From Linum tenue (lineage: Eukaryota > Streptophyta > Magnoliopsida > Malpighiales > Linaceae), in contig CAMGYJ010000007.1 in NCBI GenBank assembly GCA_946122785.1, positions 2,124,909 through 2,188,908 of the forward strand: a stretch of DNA of 64,000 bases, written 5' to 3'. Below the pieces are notes generated by a model. The model was not told where the DNA came from. It ran no database searches and was given only the letters and a program-made list of their open reading frames with translations. Each line of letters starts with the position of its first letter. The first letter of the stretch is position 1. Made by a program: the position numbers and the translations under genes. Positions 1 through 11,409 of the stretch are shown here, piece by piece.

Positions 1-2855
1 CAAGCAATATAAATGAACAAATTTTCTTACTTTATATAAATTTTGTGTAATGTAAATTGATGTGATGGTGAATATAGTAGGTAATAATATAAAAAGTTCA
101 CTTAATAATAAGCGAGTTAAGTTACAAAAAGTATCATATGATTAAACTGGTATATAAAATAACTTATCTTACAAAACCTTCGTGTAATACAATTTGATGA
201 AATTGTCATTTTAGTTAATAATTTTGTGAACGAAAGATTAAGGAACATAGTTCTATAGTAGTTATTTAAATAAATTGTGTAAACTTATGAATGTTGCGGA
301 TGAGATAATTATTCTTATATATCACTCAAACAAACGTTGCCCGTAAGGCTTCCTTAATAATTAAGATACGAATTAAATCTTATGGACGTGTCTTACTCAA
401 ATTACTTTGTGAATGAATCTTATGGACGTGTCTTACTTGAATTACTTTGTGATTGATTTTTTTCAAATATAATTAGTTTATGAGCTGAAAAGTTTTGATT
501 TGTGTAAGTCAAAATACTTTTTAATTAAAAAAAGTGTTCACAAATCTATATATAAGATGACTACTTCGGCGCACTCACTTTTTTGGATGCACTCAGTGCA
601 CCCAACTCTAAAAGTGTCCATAATACATTAAATTTTGAATTTCAATTAGTACTCTCAATCTAATATGATGGTATAACATAGAATCATAACAAATCAATCT
701 ATTACCCTAACCCCCTTAACCTTCAATTTTGAATCTCAACCCAAAATCCCAAATTGTAAACCTAAACCCTAACCCTAAATCCGTAAATCCTTCAAATTAA
801 AGTAAATTTTGAATGATTTTTTTCAAATTCATGTGCTTCTTGTTCATAAGCAACAATTGATACCGTTTTGACATGAATTACATACTCAGAATGATAATTA
901 TGAGGCTCAGTGCACCCAAAAAAATGATTGCACCGAAAATGCCACCTATATATATGTTGTGTACTTGTGTATATGTGAGTAACCGATTGCAACAATTGCG
1001 GCAAATCAAAGGATGCTTTGGAAATAATTAATGCCGCAACTTTTGTTTTTCTTTTGGTACCTCTACGGTCTGGCACACTATATAAAATCCTGATGAACAG
1101 TGTTTTCAGTTTTAGGCGGTTCCTAATTATTTCCCCGGTAATTAATAGGTTCCTTACTTTGTCGTAAGGAACAGTAAATACATTAAAAGAAAACTTGTGT
1201 TTTTAATTATTGACACAAATTTTATAACGTAATTCATTCGTAATATTTAGATATTACATAAATGTTATGTAGGTATCTTACACGAATCTTCTGAATCATT
1301 TGATTTCAACTAAATTGTTACATAAGTAAATAAAACTTTAAATATAATTATTTTCTTACTACTGTAAAGCGCAGACAAAAACTATTACATATAATTAAAC
1401 AATAATAGTATTCAAATTATTTATTCATATAAGGTGCAGAGCTACTGGACATTTAAATTTCTAACTATTTTCTTTAGTGATATAAGAGATTTTTTTTTTC
1501 ATTTCTGAGTGGACGCTGACATGGATGCATACGTGGATTTCCGTTACGAAATAAGTAACGGTGATAGAACAAATGCCCAGACTTTGATCAATTACAATAA
1601 GTTTGGATAATACATAGAATTTTGATAGGTTTGGGTAAAATAAAAGAATTTTGAAAAAATTTGGGTAAAAAATAGACATTGCCCTAACATTTATGTAACA
1701 CCATTCTATAAAAAATTTGTGAATTAATATAAGTTTGAACGAAAATTCCTTTACTAATATTGATCATTACATCAATTTGCATTGCATAAAAGTTTTGAAA
1801 GGTAAACTACTTCTACATGATAATTTAATCATATGGAAGGTAAGTTAATTTACAAATGTGATACTTTTTTTAACTTGATTTTATTATTAAACCACACATT
1901 AATTAAGTAACATCATTCTATAACAATTACATAAATTACATATAAATAAATATTTAGTTGAAATTTTATAAATAAATTACTTAAAAGAAGGGTAATTTAT
2001 ATGAGCAAGTATGGTTTTAGCCTCCCTGACCCATATTTATAAGTCATACCTATACCATACCTGCCACACCAAGAGAAGTTTTTCATATATAAAAACTAGA
2101 GAGATCACATTTTAACATGTCACTGAAAAGAAGGATAATTTAGAAAATGAGTAGAAATGTAATCGAGTGGTCACCCAAACAAAACTTTAATTTCTTTCCA
2201 TGCAATCCTCGCTTCACTTTTTTCTTTCTCTTAACAAGACTATGGTAGTTCGTTATTGCTTATAAGTACTTGTGTCAAAGTCGTTTATTCATGATTTGGA
2301 TAGTTTTCTAATTTTTTGCTATAGTGACATGTTGAAAGATTTATGTAACAACATCTATAACAGTTGCATAAATTACAAATTCAATAAAACGTTATTTTTT
2401 ATAACTTGATTTTATTATTAGACCACATATTATAAAAGATTTATATATAAAAATTCTATATCAGTTACTTTAACAACATTCTATAACGATTAAATAAATT
2501 AAAAATTCATTTATAAAGTGATAGCTATTATGTCAGCAAAGATATTACATGAGCCTTTCTTAACGATTAACACATTATGTTAATTTTATGAACACATTAT
2601 TATTTTGTATGTATCAATTAACAAAATATTATGTAAGTCTTCCATAATGATGAAACCCTACGTAAACCTTATGTAGGGATAGTTATATATTATGTATCAC
2701 TTACACAAACAAATGACATATGTTATTCGCATTGACTAATACAATACGTGAAATTTAGGTAGGTATCTTAATCAAATAATTTTGTGAATGATTTAATTTC
2801 AAATAAATCATCAGTTTCTTACCACGGCAAAGCGCGAGCCAAAAAACTAGTCGAG
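1..2855 (+). repeat. AT-rich Helitron-like repeat tract
   Basis: This tract has no convincing coding sequence. It is AT-rich and shares words with 12042-13359 in the opposite orientation, for example the TTGATTTTATTATTA-x-ACCACA motif near 1870 and 2400. It ends at about 2849 with a GC-rich hairpin-like stretch (GGCAAAGCGCGAGCC) followed by CTAG, which resembles a plant Helitron 3' terminus. A decayed copy of the same terminus (GTAAAGCGCAGAC) lies near 1375. I did not find a 5' end, a Rep/helicase ORF or an exact boundary, so the family call is an inference. The left end is outside the window. Confidence 0.5.
376..455. repeat. 40-bp tandem duplication
   Basis: Two adjacent copies of a 40-bp unit (376-415 and 416-455) share TATGGACGTGTCTTACT and ATTACTTTGTGA with two or three mismatches. 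It lies inside the Helitron-like tract and has no coding potential. Confidence 0.8.
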
Positions 2856-2857
2856 TT

Positions 2858-3120
2858 AATGACTGAAACCAATCACAAACAATCAGAGGAAGAAAACCAA
2901 AATGCGAATGAATAGAATCAAATCTCTGCCAACATCTGATAGAACTACATGATCCGGTCAGATGAAAGGAATGCAACAGTCAATTGGCTGACTCCACCTT
3001 TGTCCGGTCCACGTCGTTGATCACTCCTTCAAGCTACAACAAGGGAATTCAGCACACAGTAATCACCATGCTAGATCATATCATTCATAGATCAAATCTT
3101 CTTCTTCTAATACATCATAA
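2858..3120 (-). pseudogene. eIF3l last-exon fragment (copy A)
   Basis: This stretch matches the 3' end of the intact eIF3l gene, mainly 21030-21245 with a short match near 20870. The last exon is recognisable at 2980-3033 and encodes the same ending (LEGVINDVDR..VESAN stop) with few changes. The acceptor side, the following intron and part of the 3' flank are also conserved. No other eIF3l exons are present, so it cannot make protein. At about 3121 the homology switches abruptly to MYB3R sequence, which marks a rearrangement joint. Confidence 0.85.
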
Positions 3121-3149
3121 TCTCCTTTACACTGATTGCAACAGCATTC

Positions 3150-5192
3150 TGAATTACTTATTGGCGAACTCCAAGGAATTTGCATCGAAGAATCTTGGCT
3201 ACTTTATCAGAGAAGGTTGTGACAGCTGGATCGTCATCACCTACTGTGAACAAGAAGAATGAAGGTCAATCGTCGGTTGCTGTTACTGCAACGAAACCCG
3301 TGCCCTCATTATCAGCACCTGCAGAAAATACAGTTGCTACCTCTAGTACTACTACCGCCACTGGGAATGACCTGTGAGTACTTCGGTTGTGCATTCTTGT
3401 ATGTTGTGTTGTGCCCCTTGGTTGTCAATTTGCTCTCTGCAGAAAACGGCTAGAATTTCAATTTTCAAATCTAACATCAATGCGCGCCCACTTGCAAATT
3501 GCGCATGTCCTTTTTCTTCTGTTTTACAGCTTTGGTGGAACTCCTTTCGGGGTCGTTTGGATGAGGGTTTTGTTTGAGAGATTTTAATACAATCCCTCTC
3601 AATAAGAGATTTTAATAAAATCACTCGTTTGGAAAAGATATAAACGATGAGGGATTTTAATCATTAGAGATTTCAAAAACCCTTAAACGCAGGTTTTTTA
3701 AATAGCTGATGGCCATCAGCTATTCTGAAATCTCTCGATTTTATTTTTTATTTTCCAACCTTGACCCTTTCCTTCTTCCTTGGATATGCAACTTGCCAGC
3801 CCCATTCAACACCAACCCGCCGCCGTCCGTCACCCCAGACCTGCTTCGATCGACGCCGTCGCCCAAGATGTCACCAATTCCGTCATCATCCATAACAATA
3901 TTTCATCCAAAACAATCCACCCTTAATTGTAGTTTGTGAACCCCAAAAGCCCATTAGGCTTCCCCTGTCTGCTCTTCCCACAAAAACAAGTCGATGGTGA
4001 TGGCAAGATTGCAGGTGGTCTGCTCAGGGTGTTAAGATTTCGGCGACACCTTCTTCTTCCCAAACCCAACGAAGATTGGGAACTCTCTGGGCTGGCGATT
4101 TTTGGCAAATCAAGTTGATTTCCAGTGACGCTCTCTTCTTCCCAAAGCCAGCGACGAATGATTGTTCTTTGGGATGGGTTATTTCCGGGTTCAATCTCCG
4201 GATTTCTTGACTACCTATGAAGAGACGAAGAAGAACATGATGGCGACGTATTTCCTGTGATGACTGCTTCCGATGGCGGCAGGTCCACAAGGAGCACAAT
4301 TCTGGGTTCGTTTGCTAAAACAACGAAGAAGACGAAGAAGATGGTGAATAAAGAGAGGGCAAAACAGAAATTTGACTCTTCTCGTTGAAAACCCCTATCT
4401 CATTCCAAACGAGTCATTTGTCACAAATCCTTAATATAAATTCCCTGGGTTTTTAAACAAGGGATTTTAATCCAAATCACTCACAAATCTCTCGTATTAA
4501 AATTCTGCATCCAAACGACCCCTTCAGGAGAAGCATTGAATCTCCCTCGGCATGGAAATCTCCATGGTTCATGAACTCCTTCCTCCCCGGTCCAAGGGTC
4601 GACACAGAAATTTCAGTTGAGGTACTACTACCACTTCTAGTTCTTACATGTCGTTCTCCAAAACTTTCAGCACTCTTTTTGGAGAATCATATCAATCACT
4701 TCATCTTTTCAGGATATGGGATATCTTCTGAGCCCGGGGGACAGAAGCTATGATGCCATTACACTTTTGAAGCAGTTCAGCGAGCACACTGCTGCTGCCT
4801 GTGCTGATGCGTTGGAAGTTCTTGGGGATGAAACCCCTGAAACCATATCCAAAGGAAGGCGGTGCCAGAAGAACACCGTCTCGGACCAAGAAAACAACGA
4901 TGGAGATCGCGACATTAGTGGCTCCCATTTGGCCAATATTTCTGTATGTGTTGATGGTTTTTTTATCAATGGATTTATTATGTATATGCAATATGTATAG
5001 CTACTTAATCACTTTGGAATCTTCTTTTTCTCCCTTTTCTTGTAGCAGAAGGAAGGCCGAGTTCTGGACTTCAGTGAATGCGGGACGCCTGAGAAAGGAA
5101 AGGAGAAAGGGAAATTTTCTTCTACTACAGGTGCAACGAGCAGCTTGTCGAGTCCTTCCACTTCTTCCCACCTGTTGAAGAATTTCAGATAG
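3150..5192 (+). pseudogene. MYB3R 3' half (copy A), split by a transposon
   Basis: This is the C-terminal part of a three-repeat MYB of the MYB3R-1/-4 type, plant regulators of G2/M gene expression. Four exons can be read: about 3155-3373 (TPRNLHRRILATLSEKVV), 3530-3548 continuing at 4527-4621 (FGGTPFRRSIESPSAWKSP), 4713-4943 (DMGYLLSPGDRSYDAITLL, DQENNDGD) and 5049-5192 (EGRVLDFSECGTPEKG, ending SHLLKNFR). All have GT-AG joints in phase. These blocks match the conserved MYB3R tail I know from Arabidopsis MYB3R4 (LESPSAWKSP, EDMGY.SPGERSY, RVLDFNDCESP). The DNA-binding repeats and everything upstream are missing, and an in-frame stop lies just 5' of the first exon. The second exon is interrupted at 3549. 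It is a gene fragment, not a working factor. Confidence 0.88.
3549..4523. mobile_element. Harbinger-like non-autonomous element in MYB3R exon
   Basis: This 975-bp insertion has terminal inverted repeats GGGGTCGTTTGGATG (left) and CATCCAAACGACCCC (right). Similar AT-rich sequence continues inside both ends. It is flanked by TTC on both sides (3546-3548 and 4524-4526). Removing the element plus one TTC restores the reading frame of the MYB3R exon (GTPF joined to RRSIESPS), so the boundaries are exact. A 3-bp target duplication and G-rich ends fit the PIF/Harbinger superfamily. No transposase is visible. A hAT or CACTA origin is less likely given the 3-bp duplication and the end sequence. Confidence 0.85.
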
Positions 5193-6252
5193 CAGAGGAA
5201 GAAAGCCAAGAAGGGAAGGAAAAGAGAAGAAGGAAAACAGTTTTAGGCTGTGGGAAATTCTATTGTTTATAGTAACACCAAAATATAGATGTATGTATGC
5301 ATTTTGTCAGGAATCCGATTTTCGTTAAGAACCTTCAATCTAGTCTGAACTCATTCAATGTTGTTCATCGCAGTCTCTCCCATCAGATTCGAAAGAAAAG
5401 AAGAGAAACCGAGTATTTTTCCTTTTCATTGTTTCTCGCCCATTTACCTCGGTCTGTTTGGAATTAGTTTCGTCTTAATCTATTAGGAATCATTTTTTTT
5501 TTCATGGAACACAGAAGGGTAAGTGAACTAGTCGAGGAAGATTGGAGATTGCTGGTAGTAAGTCGAGAGAAGGTTTGTTTCAGAGGTTCAAAACAGAAGT
5601 TACAGGGTGGAGTATCTCACTGTTTTTACCCTCTTGTTGTTTAGATCGTAGAAACGTCTTCTCGATAGCAGATAACTTATTCTGAATCTCCCACCAACTG
5701 ACCAAGTATACTGAAGTTTCGCCATTACCAAACTATGCCAGTCTGAGCTTGTAAGAACACAACAGAAGATAGTGTTGAGGAGTTTGCTGCTGCAAATGAA
5801 TCTGTTACTTCAAGAGTGACAGCTACATTATGACAAAATCTCTCACTAGCAGGCCCCAACTCCAAAATATTACAAAGTTTACGAGAACGAAATGAAAAAC
5901 ATAAAACTAGTCCCACAGGATGGAAGTTCAAGCTGGTAGAAAACAAGCAAGATGAAACAATTGCAACGAAACATGGAATGAAATTGTCTAATTTGGTCCA
6001 AGAAAACAAGCTTGTACGCCACAGAGGTCTCACAAATAACTCTGCAGACCGCGAATACTGATCACTAGTTTATCGGATATGCATGCAGGTTGTGATAAGT
6101 CTCGTGTATATGCGTCAAAATACCCGAGAGAGAACATTTGCTAACTAGCCGAGAAAGCATCTTTGGAATAGGTTACAAGTGAGTCTCGCAATGCAATTTG
6201 ACCACATCCTGTAGTGACAAAAAATCAAGGAATGTAGGAGACCGCTTTTATA
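5193..6252. other. noncoding spacer, MYB3R 3' flank to NLR1 3' flank
   Basis: No gene is supported here. Bases 5193-5490 match the MYB3R 3' flank of copy B (13984-14280). Bases about 5590-6245 match two other places (14640-15220 and 15905-16330), all lying just 3' of an NLR coding end. The conservation probably reflects the 3' UTR or a 3' intron of the NLR genes, copied with them. Confidence 0.6.
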
Positions 6253-9200
6253 TTAGCTCAAAAGAATATGTTCATTTATGTAGTTAAGAAGAATGTACCT
6301 TGGAGTCGGAATGCTCAAGGGTAGTCCTTCTTCTTCTTCTTCTTCCTCGCCCTCATGATCATCATCTTCTTCTTCCTCGCCCTCGTTATCATGATCATGA
6401 TCATCTTCTTCTTCTTCACTGAATAATTCTTGTTCTTGTTGTTGTTGTTCTTCTTCTTCTCCACATGCTTCTTGTTCTTGAAGTTGGTTTTCGTCTGTTG
6501 GTTCTTCTACTCTCAAGTAGTTACCATTCTCTTGAACTTTGGTGCCATCACATCTAATATTCCGAATGTGAGCAACTTTGGGCCAGTCCTCGGCCGTTCT
6601 ACTCTTCAATCTGGCTGACAGAAAATGACAGCCATATACATCCAGAGCATCTAAAGCTGTGAGCTTGGGTAGCCATTTCGGCAAGCACTTGAGACCGCCA
6701 CAGCTTTCTATCCGCAGCTCCTGCAAGTTAGAGGAATGCTGAAGCCACTCTGGTAGACGCTTTATCCCTGGAAGATCCCAGATATGAAAGTGATCGAGGT
6801 TTGGAAGGGCAGAGAACTGGAGGGAAGTGAGATGTTGTTGACTAGTAGCCGGTGGAGACAGATTCATTAGGTTCGGGCAATGCATTATACACAAAAATTC
6901 AAGGGATACAAGACGTGGCAGTAAACCTTGCGGCAAAATTCGAAGGCCTCTTATCCCCTCGATTATCAGTGATATGATCCGCGAAGGGGAGCTGGGTGGT
7001 GGAAGTGAGGCAACAAACTGGTCCAACAGTTTGCGGTCAACATAATTTAAGTAAACCGTTTCAATATCCGCCGAAATATGAGGAAGCCGTACCAGTTTCG
7101 GGCACTTCTCAATGCGGAGATCTGAAAGAGAAGGGAACTGCGGCATTTCTATCTCTGTGGTTGACCTCCAGCTTACTAGCCTGGGGCAGTTGCGAATGCG
7201 GAGAGATTTCAAGCGTGGAAGAAACTGACCAGCTTCATCCTCTATGTACTTTAAGCGACCTAAATTATACAATTTCAAGTCAACCAGATTCTGGAGAGAA
7301 GTAGAGAACCAACTTGGTAGACTGTGACCGCCATAACCATCCAACTCTAGTTCCTTCAAATTCTTATGTGGCTTCAACGCCTTTAGTACCCCAACATCTC
7401 TGCGAGCAAAAACTCGTCTCCGTAAGCTCCACTCCAATGTCAAGGCTTGAAGATGTTGCTTCCGAAACAAACTTGCTGCCTTCGCTTCAGCCTCATCTTT
7501 CACCAATTCCAGATTTATGATCCTCAATTTCCCACTTAGATTGTCGAGATGCTCCAGCTCGCTGATTCTAGCAGCGACTGCCCCATGTGAATAGTATGAT
7601 GCAGGTGGCACAATGAACAGGGACAATTCTCTTAAGCGAGTGAGCCGTCCGATACCAAGTGGCAAGCCTTTCAAACTCGAACACCGATTGAAGCTAAGAA
7701 ACTCGAGATCAGTCAATTTCACAATATCTCTTGGCAATTGCTCGAGATTCTGACAATAATCTAGTATGAGCACTTTTAAATTTACTAGTACCGTAATCTC
7801 ATCGGGGAGCACCTTCATACGGTTGTCAGAAAGATTTAGGTACCTGAGATGTGTCAATTTCTGGATGGAGCGGGGCACACTCTCCAATTTAGCACCGTCG
7901 AGACTTAAAACTCTCAGCCTAGTATTATTTGAGAAGATCATCTCACAGTGCTGCTCCTTGATGCCAACAATGCCAGAATAGTGTGTATTTATAGGAAGAA
8001 AAGTTCGCAGTTTTGTTGCATTAGCCAACGCCTGTGAAGCTTTCCATGTTTCTCTCGATTTTTTCTCAAAATCGAACGATATGTGTCGAAACCTGTCAAA
8101 GTTGACACGACCTTCCATTGAATCTGAAGCTTTTAAAGCCATAATCTCATCACTTGCAATCTCCAGGGCCACATCATGAATCAAATCATGCATCTTACAC
8201 CACTTTACATTCCCCCATGCATCACTTTCCGGCTCTTGAAAAAAGAACCTAGACAACAAACTCTTGAAATATTCAACTCCGACCTCAAATGAAGCAGATG
8301 ACGATTGACTAGAGTTGATAAATCCTTGCCCCATCCAAATTTGCACCAACAATTTCACATCAATTTTAGAATCTTTCGGAAACAAGCTGCAATAAACAAA
8401 ACATGATTTCAGTTCAGAAGGCAGGTTGTCATAACTCAATTTAAGAGTACCCAAAATCTTTTTCTCGTCATCCCCATCAAACATTGCTTGTTTATCTTTT
8501 ATAGCCTCCCAATCAACAATGTTGCTCTTAGAGGATAGGGCACTTGCAATCACCCTTATGGCCAAAGGAACTCCCACACATTTTCTCATGACCTCTTTTC
8601 CTATGTCTACAAATCTTTCACCACCTTCCACTTCACCCTTGAATGCTATTTGTTCAAACAAAAACCATGATTCTGGCTCGGATAAACCTTTTAGCTTGTG
8701 TGGTTTAATCCCCTTCGTTGCGAAGTAATTCGCGACTTCTGTAAGACGAGTAGTGACGATAATTTTGCTACCACTTGCCCCAACTTGCAACCAAAAGCTC
8801 ATCAAGCTATCCCACTTGCCCTTGTAGTCACCATGATTCCAAACATCATCCAACACTAACAAGAACATCTTATTACCCATCTCCTTCTTAAGTTCCCCCT
8901 TCAAGATGTCCAAGTCAAGATCTTCTACTTTACGTTTGGTTATAGACTCCAACATCTTTCTCACCAACAGTGCTTGATCGAAATTATCCGACACACATAT
9001 CCAAATTTTCAACTGAAAACAAGTGGACACACTCTCGTCGTTGTAGATACACTGAGCCAATGCAGTTTTCCCCAAACCCCCCATTCCGAGAATAGGAATA
9101 ACCTCGATTTTCTGCTCATCATTGGTCGATGACAACAGCATACCAATTATTTTCTTCTTATCTTCCTCCCTCCCAACAAATCCATGTGGAACGAAAGAGT

Positions 9201-9672
9201 CAGTCTGCCTCTCGCGCCTGATCGCAGCCGCAGCAGCCGGATCTTGAAGGCGCGTTTCAAGATTAAACTCCCTCCGATTCTTGTTAATCTCATCTAGCTT
9301 GGTCCTGATGGCCTTCAACCGATGAGCCATCATAAGACCACTAACCAATTGGTTGGAACGCGTAAAGAAGAGGCATACCTCGTTCAGACAGCGATTCCCA
9401 TCATTTCTTCGCTGCTTCAACAGAGCCTCCGTGGAGAAATCATCCAGCAAGTCATCAGCATCATAAAGCACCTGTTTCAAATTATCGAGCCATAATCGAA
9501 TCTGATGGTTCAGACCCGATTGCTCCTCAGCATCCAACAGCACAGCCTTGATGGAGGAAACCGTGCTCTCCAGTTTCAGGAAATCGCTCTTCAAGCTCCA
9601 GAGGAGACCCGCTTGCTCAGCAGCAAGGGGAGCCAACTTCTTCAGGATCGCTTCAGCAACAGCAAATGCCAT
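6253..9672 (-). CDS. CC-NBS-LRR disease resistance protein (NLR1)
   Basis: This is an intracellular immune receptor of the CNL class, 1139 residues in a single exon. The Rx-type coiled-coil region is residues 1-150 with DADDLLDDF at 71-79. The NB-ARC follows: VGRE 166-169, P-loop GMGGLGKT 196-203, kinase-2 LLVLDDVW 271-278, RNBS-B GSKIIVTTR 301-309, GVPLAI 367-372, CFVYCSLFPKD 424-434 and MHD 494-496. Leucine-rich repeats fill about 540-1040. All ATP-binding motifs look intact. An unusual acidic, glutamine-rich tail occupies about 1056-1115. The start at 9672 (MAFAVAEAILKKL) is the first Met and is conserved in NLR2. A donor-like CCAAG/GTACAT near the 3' end (about 6296) could splice the last residues differently. 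It resembles the RGA/RPP13-like group; the pathogen recognised cannot be inferred. Confidence 0.93.
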   Translation of the reverse strand: MAFAVAEAILKKLAPLAAEQAGLLWSLKSDFLKLESTVSSIKAVLLDAEEQSGLNHQIRLWLDNLKQVLYDADDLLDDFSTEALLKQRRNDGNRCLNEVCLFFTRSNQLVSGLMMAHRLKAIRTKLDEINKNRREFNLETRLQDPAAAAAIRRERQTDSFVPHGFVGREEDKKKIIGMLLSSTNDEQKIEVIPILGMGGLGKTALAQCIYNDESVSTCFQLKIWICVSDNFDQALLVRKMLESITKRKVEDLDLDILKGELKKEMGNKMFLLVLDDVWNHGDYKGKWDSLMSFWLQVGASGSKIIVTTRLTEVANYFATKGIKPHKLKGLSEPESWFLFEQIAFKGEVEGGERFVDIGKEVMRKCVGVPLAIRVIASALSSKSNIVDWEAIKDKQAMFDGDDEKKILGTLKLSYDNLPSELKSCFVYCSLFPKDSKIDVKLLVQIWMGQGFINSSQSSSASFEVGVEYFKSLLSRFFFQEPESDAWGNVKWCKMHDLIHDVALEIASDEIMALKASDSMEGRVNFDRFRHISFDFEKKSRETWKASQALANATKLRTFLPINTHYSGIVGIKEQHCEMIFSNNTRLRVLSLDGAKLESVPRSIQKLTHLRYLNLSDNRMKVLPDEITVLVNLKVLILDYCQNLEQLPRDIVKLTDLEFLSFNRCSSLKGLPLGIGRLTRLRELSLFIVPPASYYSHGAVAARISELEHLDNLSGKLRIINLELVKDEAEAKAASLFRKQHLQALTLEWSLRRRVFARRDVGVLKALKPHKNLKELELDGYGGHSLPSWFSTSLQNLVDLKLYNLGRLKYIEDEAGQFLPRLKSLRIRNCPRLVSWRSTTEIEMPQFPSLSDLRIEKCPKLVRLPHISADIETVYLNYVDRKLLDQFVASLPPPSSPSRIISLIIEGIRGLRILPQGLLPRLVSLEFLCIMHCPNLMNLSPPATSQQHLTSLQFSALPNLDHFHIWDLPGIKRLPEWLQHSSNLQELRIESCGGLKCLPKWLPKLTALDALDVYGCHFLSARLKSRTAEDWPKVAHIRNIRCDGTKVQENGNYLRVEEPTDENQLQEQEACGEEEEQQQQEQELFSEEEEDDHDHDNEGEEEEDDDHEGEEEEEEEGLPLSIPTPRYILLNYINEHILLS
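6320..6470 (-). repeat. trinucleotide repeats encoding NLR1 acidic/Gln tail
   Basis: Interrupted CTT/TTC and CAT/ATC repeats on the plus strand encode Glu, Asp and Gln runs (EEEEE, DDHDHD, QQQQ) at the end of NLR1. The number and order of units differ from NLR2 and from the relic at 15250-15420, so the tract behaves as a coding microsatellite. Confidence 0.85.
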
Positions 9673-10550
9673 CTCTGGCAGAGAACTTTGTGAAGAAAAA
9701 GGGGTTCAAAGGCAAAGGAAGGAAGGAAGGAAGGAAGGAAGAGGATGCAAGAAAATGGGATCAGATGGTTTTTTTCAGAAAGCACAAGAGCGGATTATGA
9801 TTCAAAACCCAAGTATTGTGATCAAGATCGCAGGAGGGGTGTCTGAACGTTGACTCAGAATGTGCAGATGATAGCTGGAAAATCAAGATGCTAACTCACT
9901 AATCGTTATGACACATCAACTAATCTCAATACAGGACGAATAATGATTTCTTTTCTATAATCTGAATGATAGCTGCCAGTGAAGGCGACATGATACTCAC
10001 CGAACCTTAGCCATTTTCCGAATTTAACAATGACTAGCCATTGACCTGGTTGGAGAGGCTCTGTGTCTCTGTCATTGTTGACTAAGTCAGGGGGGGAATC
10101 AGGGTGTCCTCTTCCCAAAATACAAATATTTATTTTAATGTCTAAAATATGAAAAATTTAAATGTAATATTCAAAGAAATAGCAATAACTGAGGGATGTA
10201 ATTATCATTTCACAAACAGTCGAAGTTAATTTTTTTTTTTTACGTTTCCCCAAGATTCGAACCGAACTGGTCAGCTCAGTTTTCGCAGGTTTTGCCCGTC
10301 GAAGCAAGTCGCGTAGGGGCATGCAAGTCTGACGGATGTTCGAAAGTTTGACGCAGAGCGAGGTCTGGTCTGTCTTTCGTTTTGTTGTTGGCTTTTCTTT
10401 TGGGTCGTTGTTTATGTTGCTGGTCGGGCTTTTTCTTGTTTCGACTGCTCTGTTTTCTGGGAATAGAGTTGTCGTCTGTGTTTTTTTTTTGTTTCTGGTT
10501 TGGCCAAGAGGGCCTTGTGTTACTTATGTATCTTTTTTTTTCCTTTTGTG
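9673..10550. other. NLR1 5' flank and spacer
   Basis: Bases 9673-9760 match the NLR2 5' flank and contain a GGAA microsatellite (about 9716-9740), so this is the shared promoter or leader. Similarity fades upstream. A T-run lies near 10230. No coding sequence is supported; the overlapping open frames at 10336-10705 are low-complexity and cross a transposon joint. Confidence 0.5.
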
Positions 10551-11409
10551 TTTACTGTGCACACTTTTTTTTTTTTATGAAGGTGAAAATTGTATTGAAA
10601 AGAAAGGAGTCTGAAACAACAAGGCACCAGGAGTGCCAACAAAGGGAGCAGACGCAGAAGGAAGGGAAGAAAGAAAGAAGGAAGAAACAGAGAAAGCGAA
10701 AATAACAGGGGAAAATTACAGGGGAAACATCACAAGCGCCCAGAGGCAAGCCGCTCAATCAAGAGCAGCAAGCGGCCGGGGAAAGCAAGCAGACCCAGCC
10801 ATCCGCGAGGAGCGCACTGATGCCAACTTAGAGAATCCGGTGGCGAAACAATTGAAGCCAGGCAGAGACAGAGACGCGATCTGCTTTTCCTTTGGCTGTA
10901 ATCCACCTTGAGATATTGTTGATTGATCTTGTGGCAATCCGATCTGGACTGGATGAAACATTGTGAAAAAGTCTGTGGTTCCGTTCGAGCCAAATGTACC
11001 AAGAAACGCCATGGAACGCACAGTAATTAACCCATCCTTCAAGGCTGCTAGGAATAGAAGCAGGCCATTTCTCAATAGTTGCAGCGAGATTATCGCCCAA
11101 TGCCGGATTAGTAAAGTTGCAGCCCTTCTCAAACTCTTTCCACACCTGGCTGGTGAAGTTACATCTATTCAGGATGTGCTCAATTGATTCCTCTTCACTG
11201 CAGCATAGCTCGCATCTATTAGCCAGCTGTACACCTCGTTTCTTCAATGTATCAAGAGTTAAAGTTCTTTGAAGCGTAGCAATCCAAACGAACAAACATA
11301 TCTTCTCCGGAACCACCTTTCTCCAAACCGATTTGAAGGGGAAATTAGGCTTCCCCACAAACTTTTCCTCAATGATAGTTCTGTACATCGATTTTACTGT
11401 GCACACTTT
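10551..11409 (-). mobile_element. 5'-truncated LINE with target-site duplication
   Basis: A 17-bp direct repeat TTTACTGTGCACACTTT lies at 10551-10567 and 11393-11409. Between them is the 3' end of a non-LTR retrotransposon on the minus strand. Its T-run at 10564-10576 is the poly(A) tail. The open frame 10828-11392 encodes the zinc-binding domain that follows plant LINE reverse transcriptase: TVKSMYR, FPFKSVWRKVVPEKICLFVW, then CELCCSEEESIEHILNRC with the Cys/His ligands in place. The reverse transcriptase and endonuclease are absent, as expected for 5' truncation. The frame appears to run past the repeat into flanking DNA only by chance. It cannot move on its own. Confidence 0.88.

Noticed and set aside
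755..785. Telomere-like CCTAAACCCTAACCCTAAAT
   Set aside because: Only two or three units, inside AT-rich repeat DNA; teloboxes and chance matches are common in plants, so no telomeric origin is claimed.
10336..10705. Overlapping hydrophobic open frames on plus strand
   Set aside because: T-rich low-complexity sequence crossing the LINE joint; no domain.
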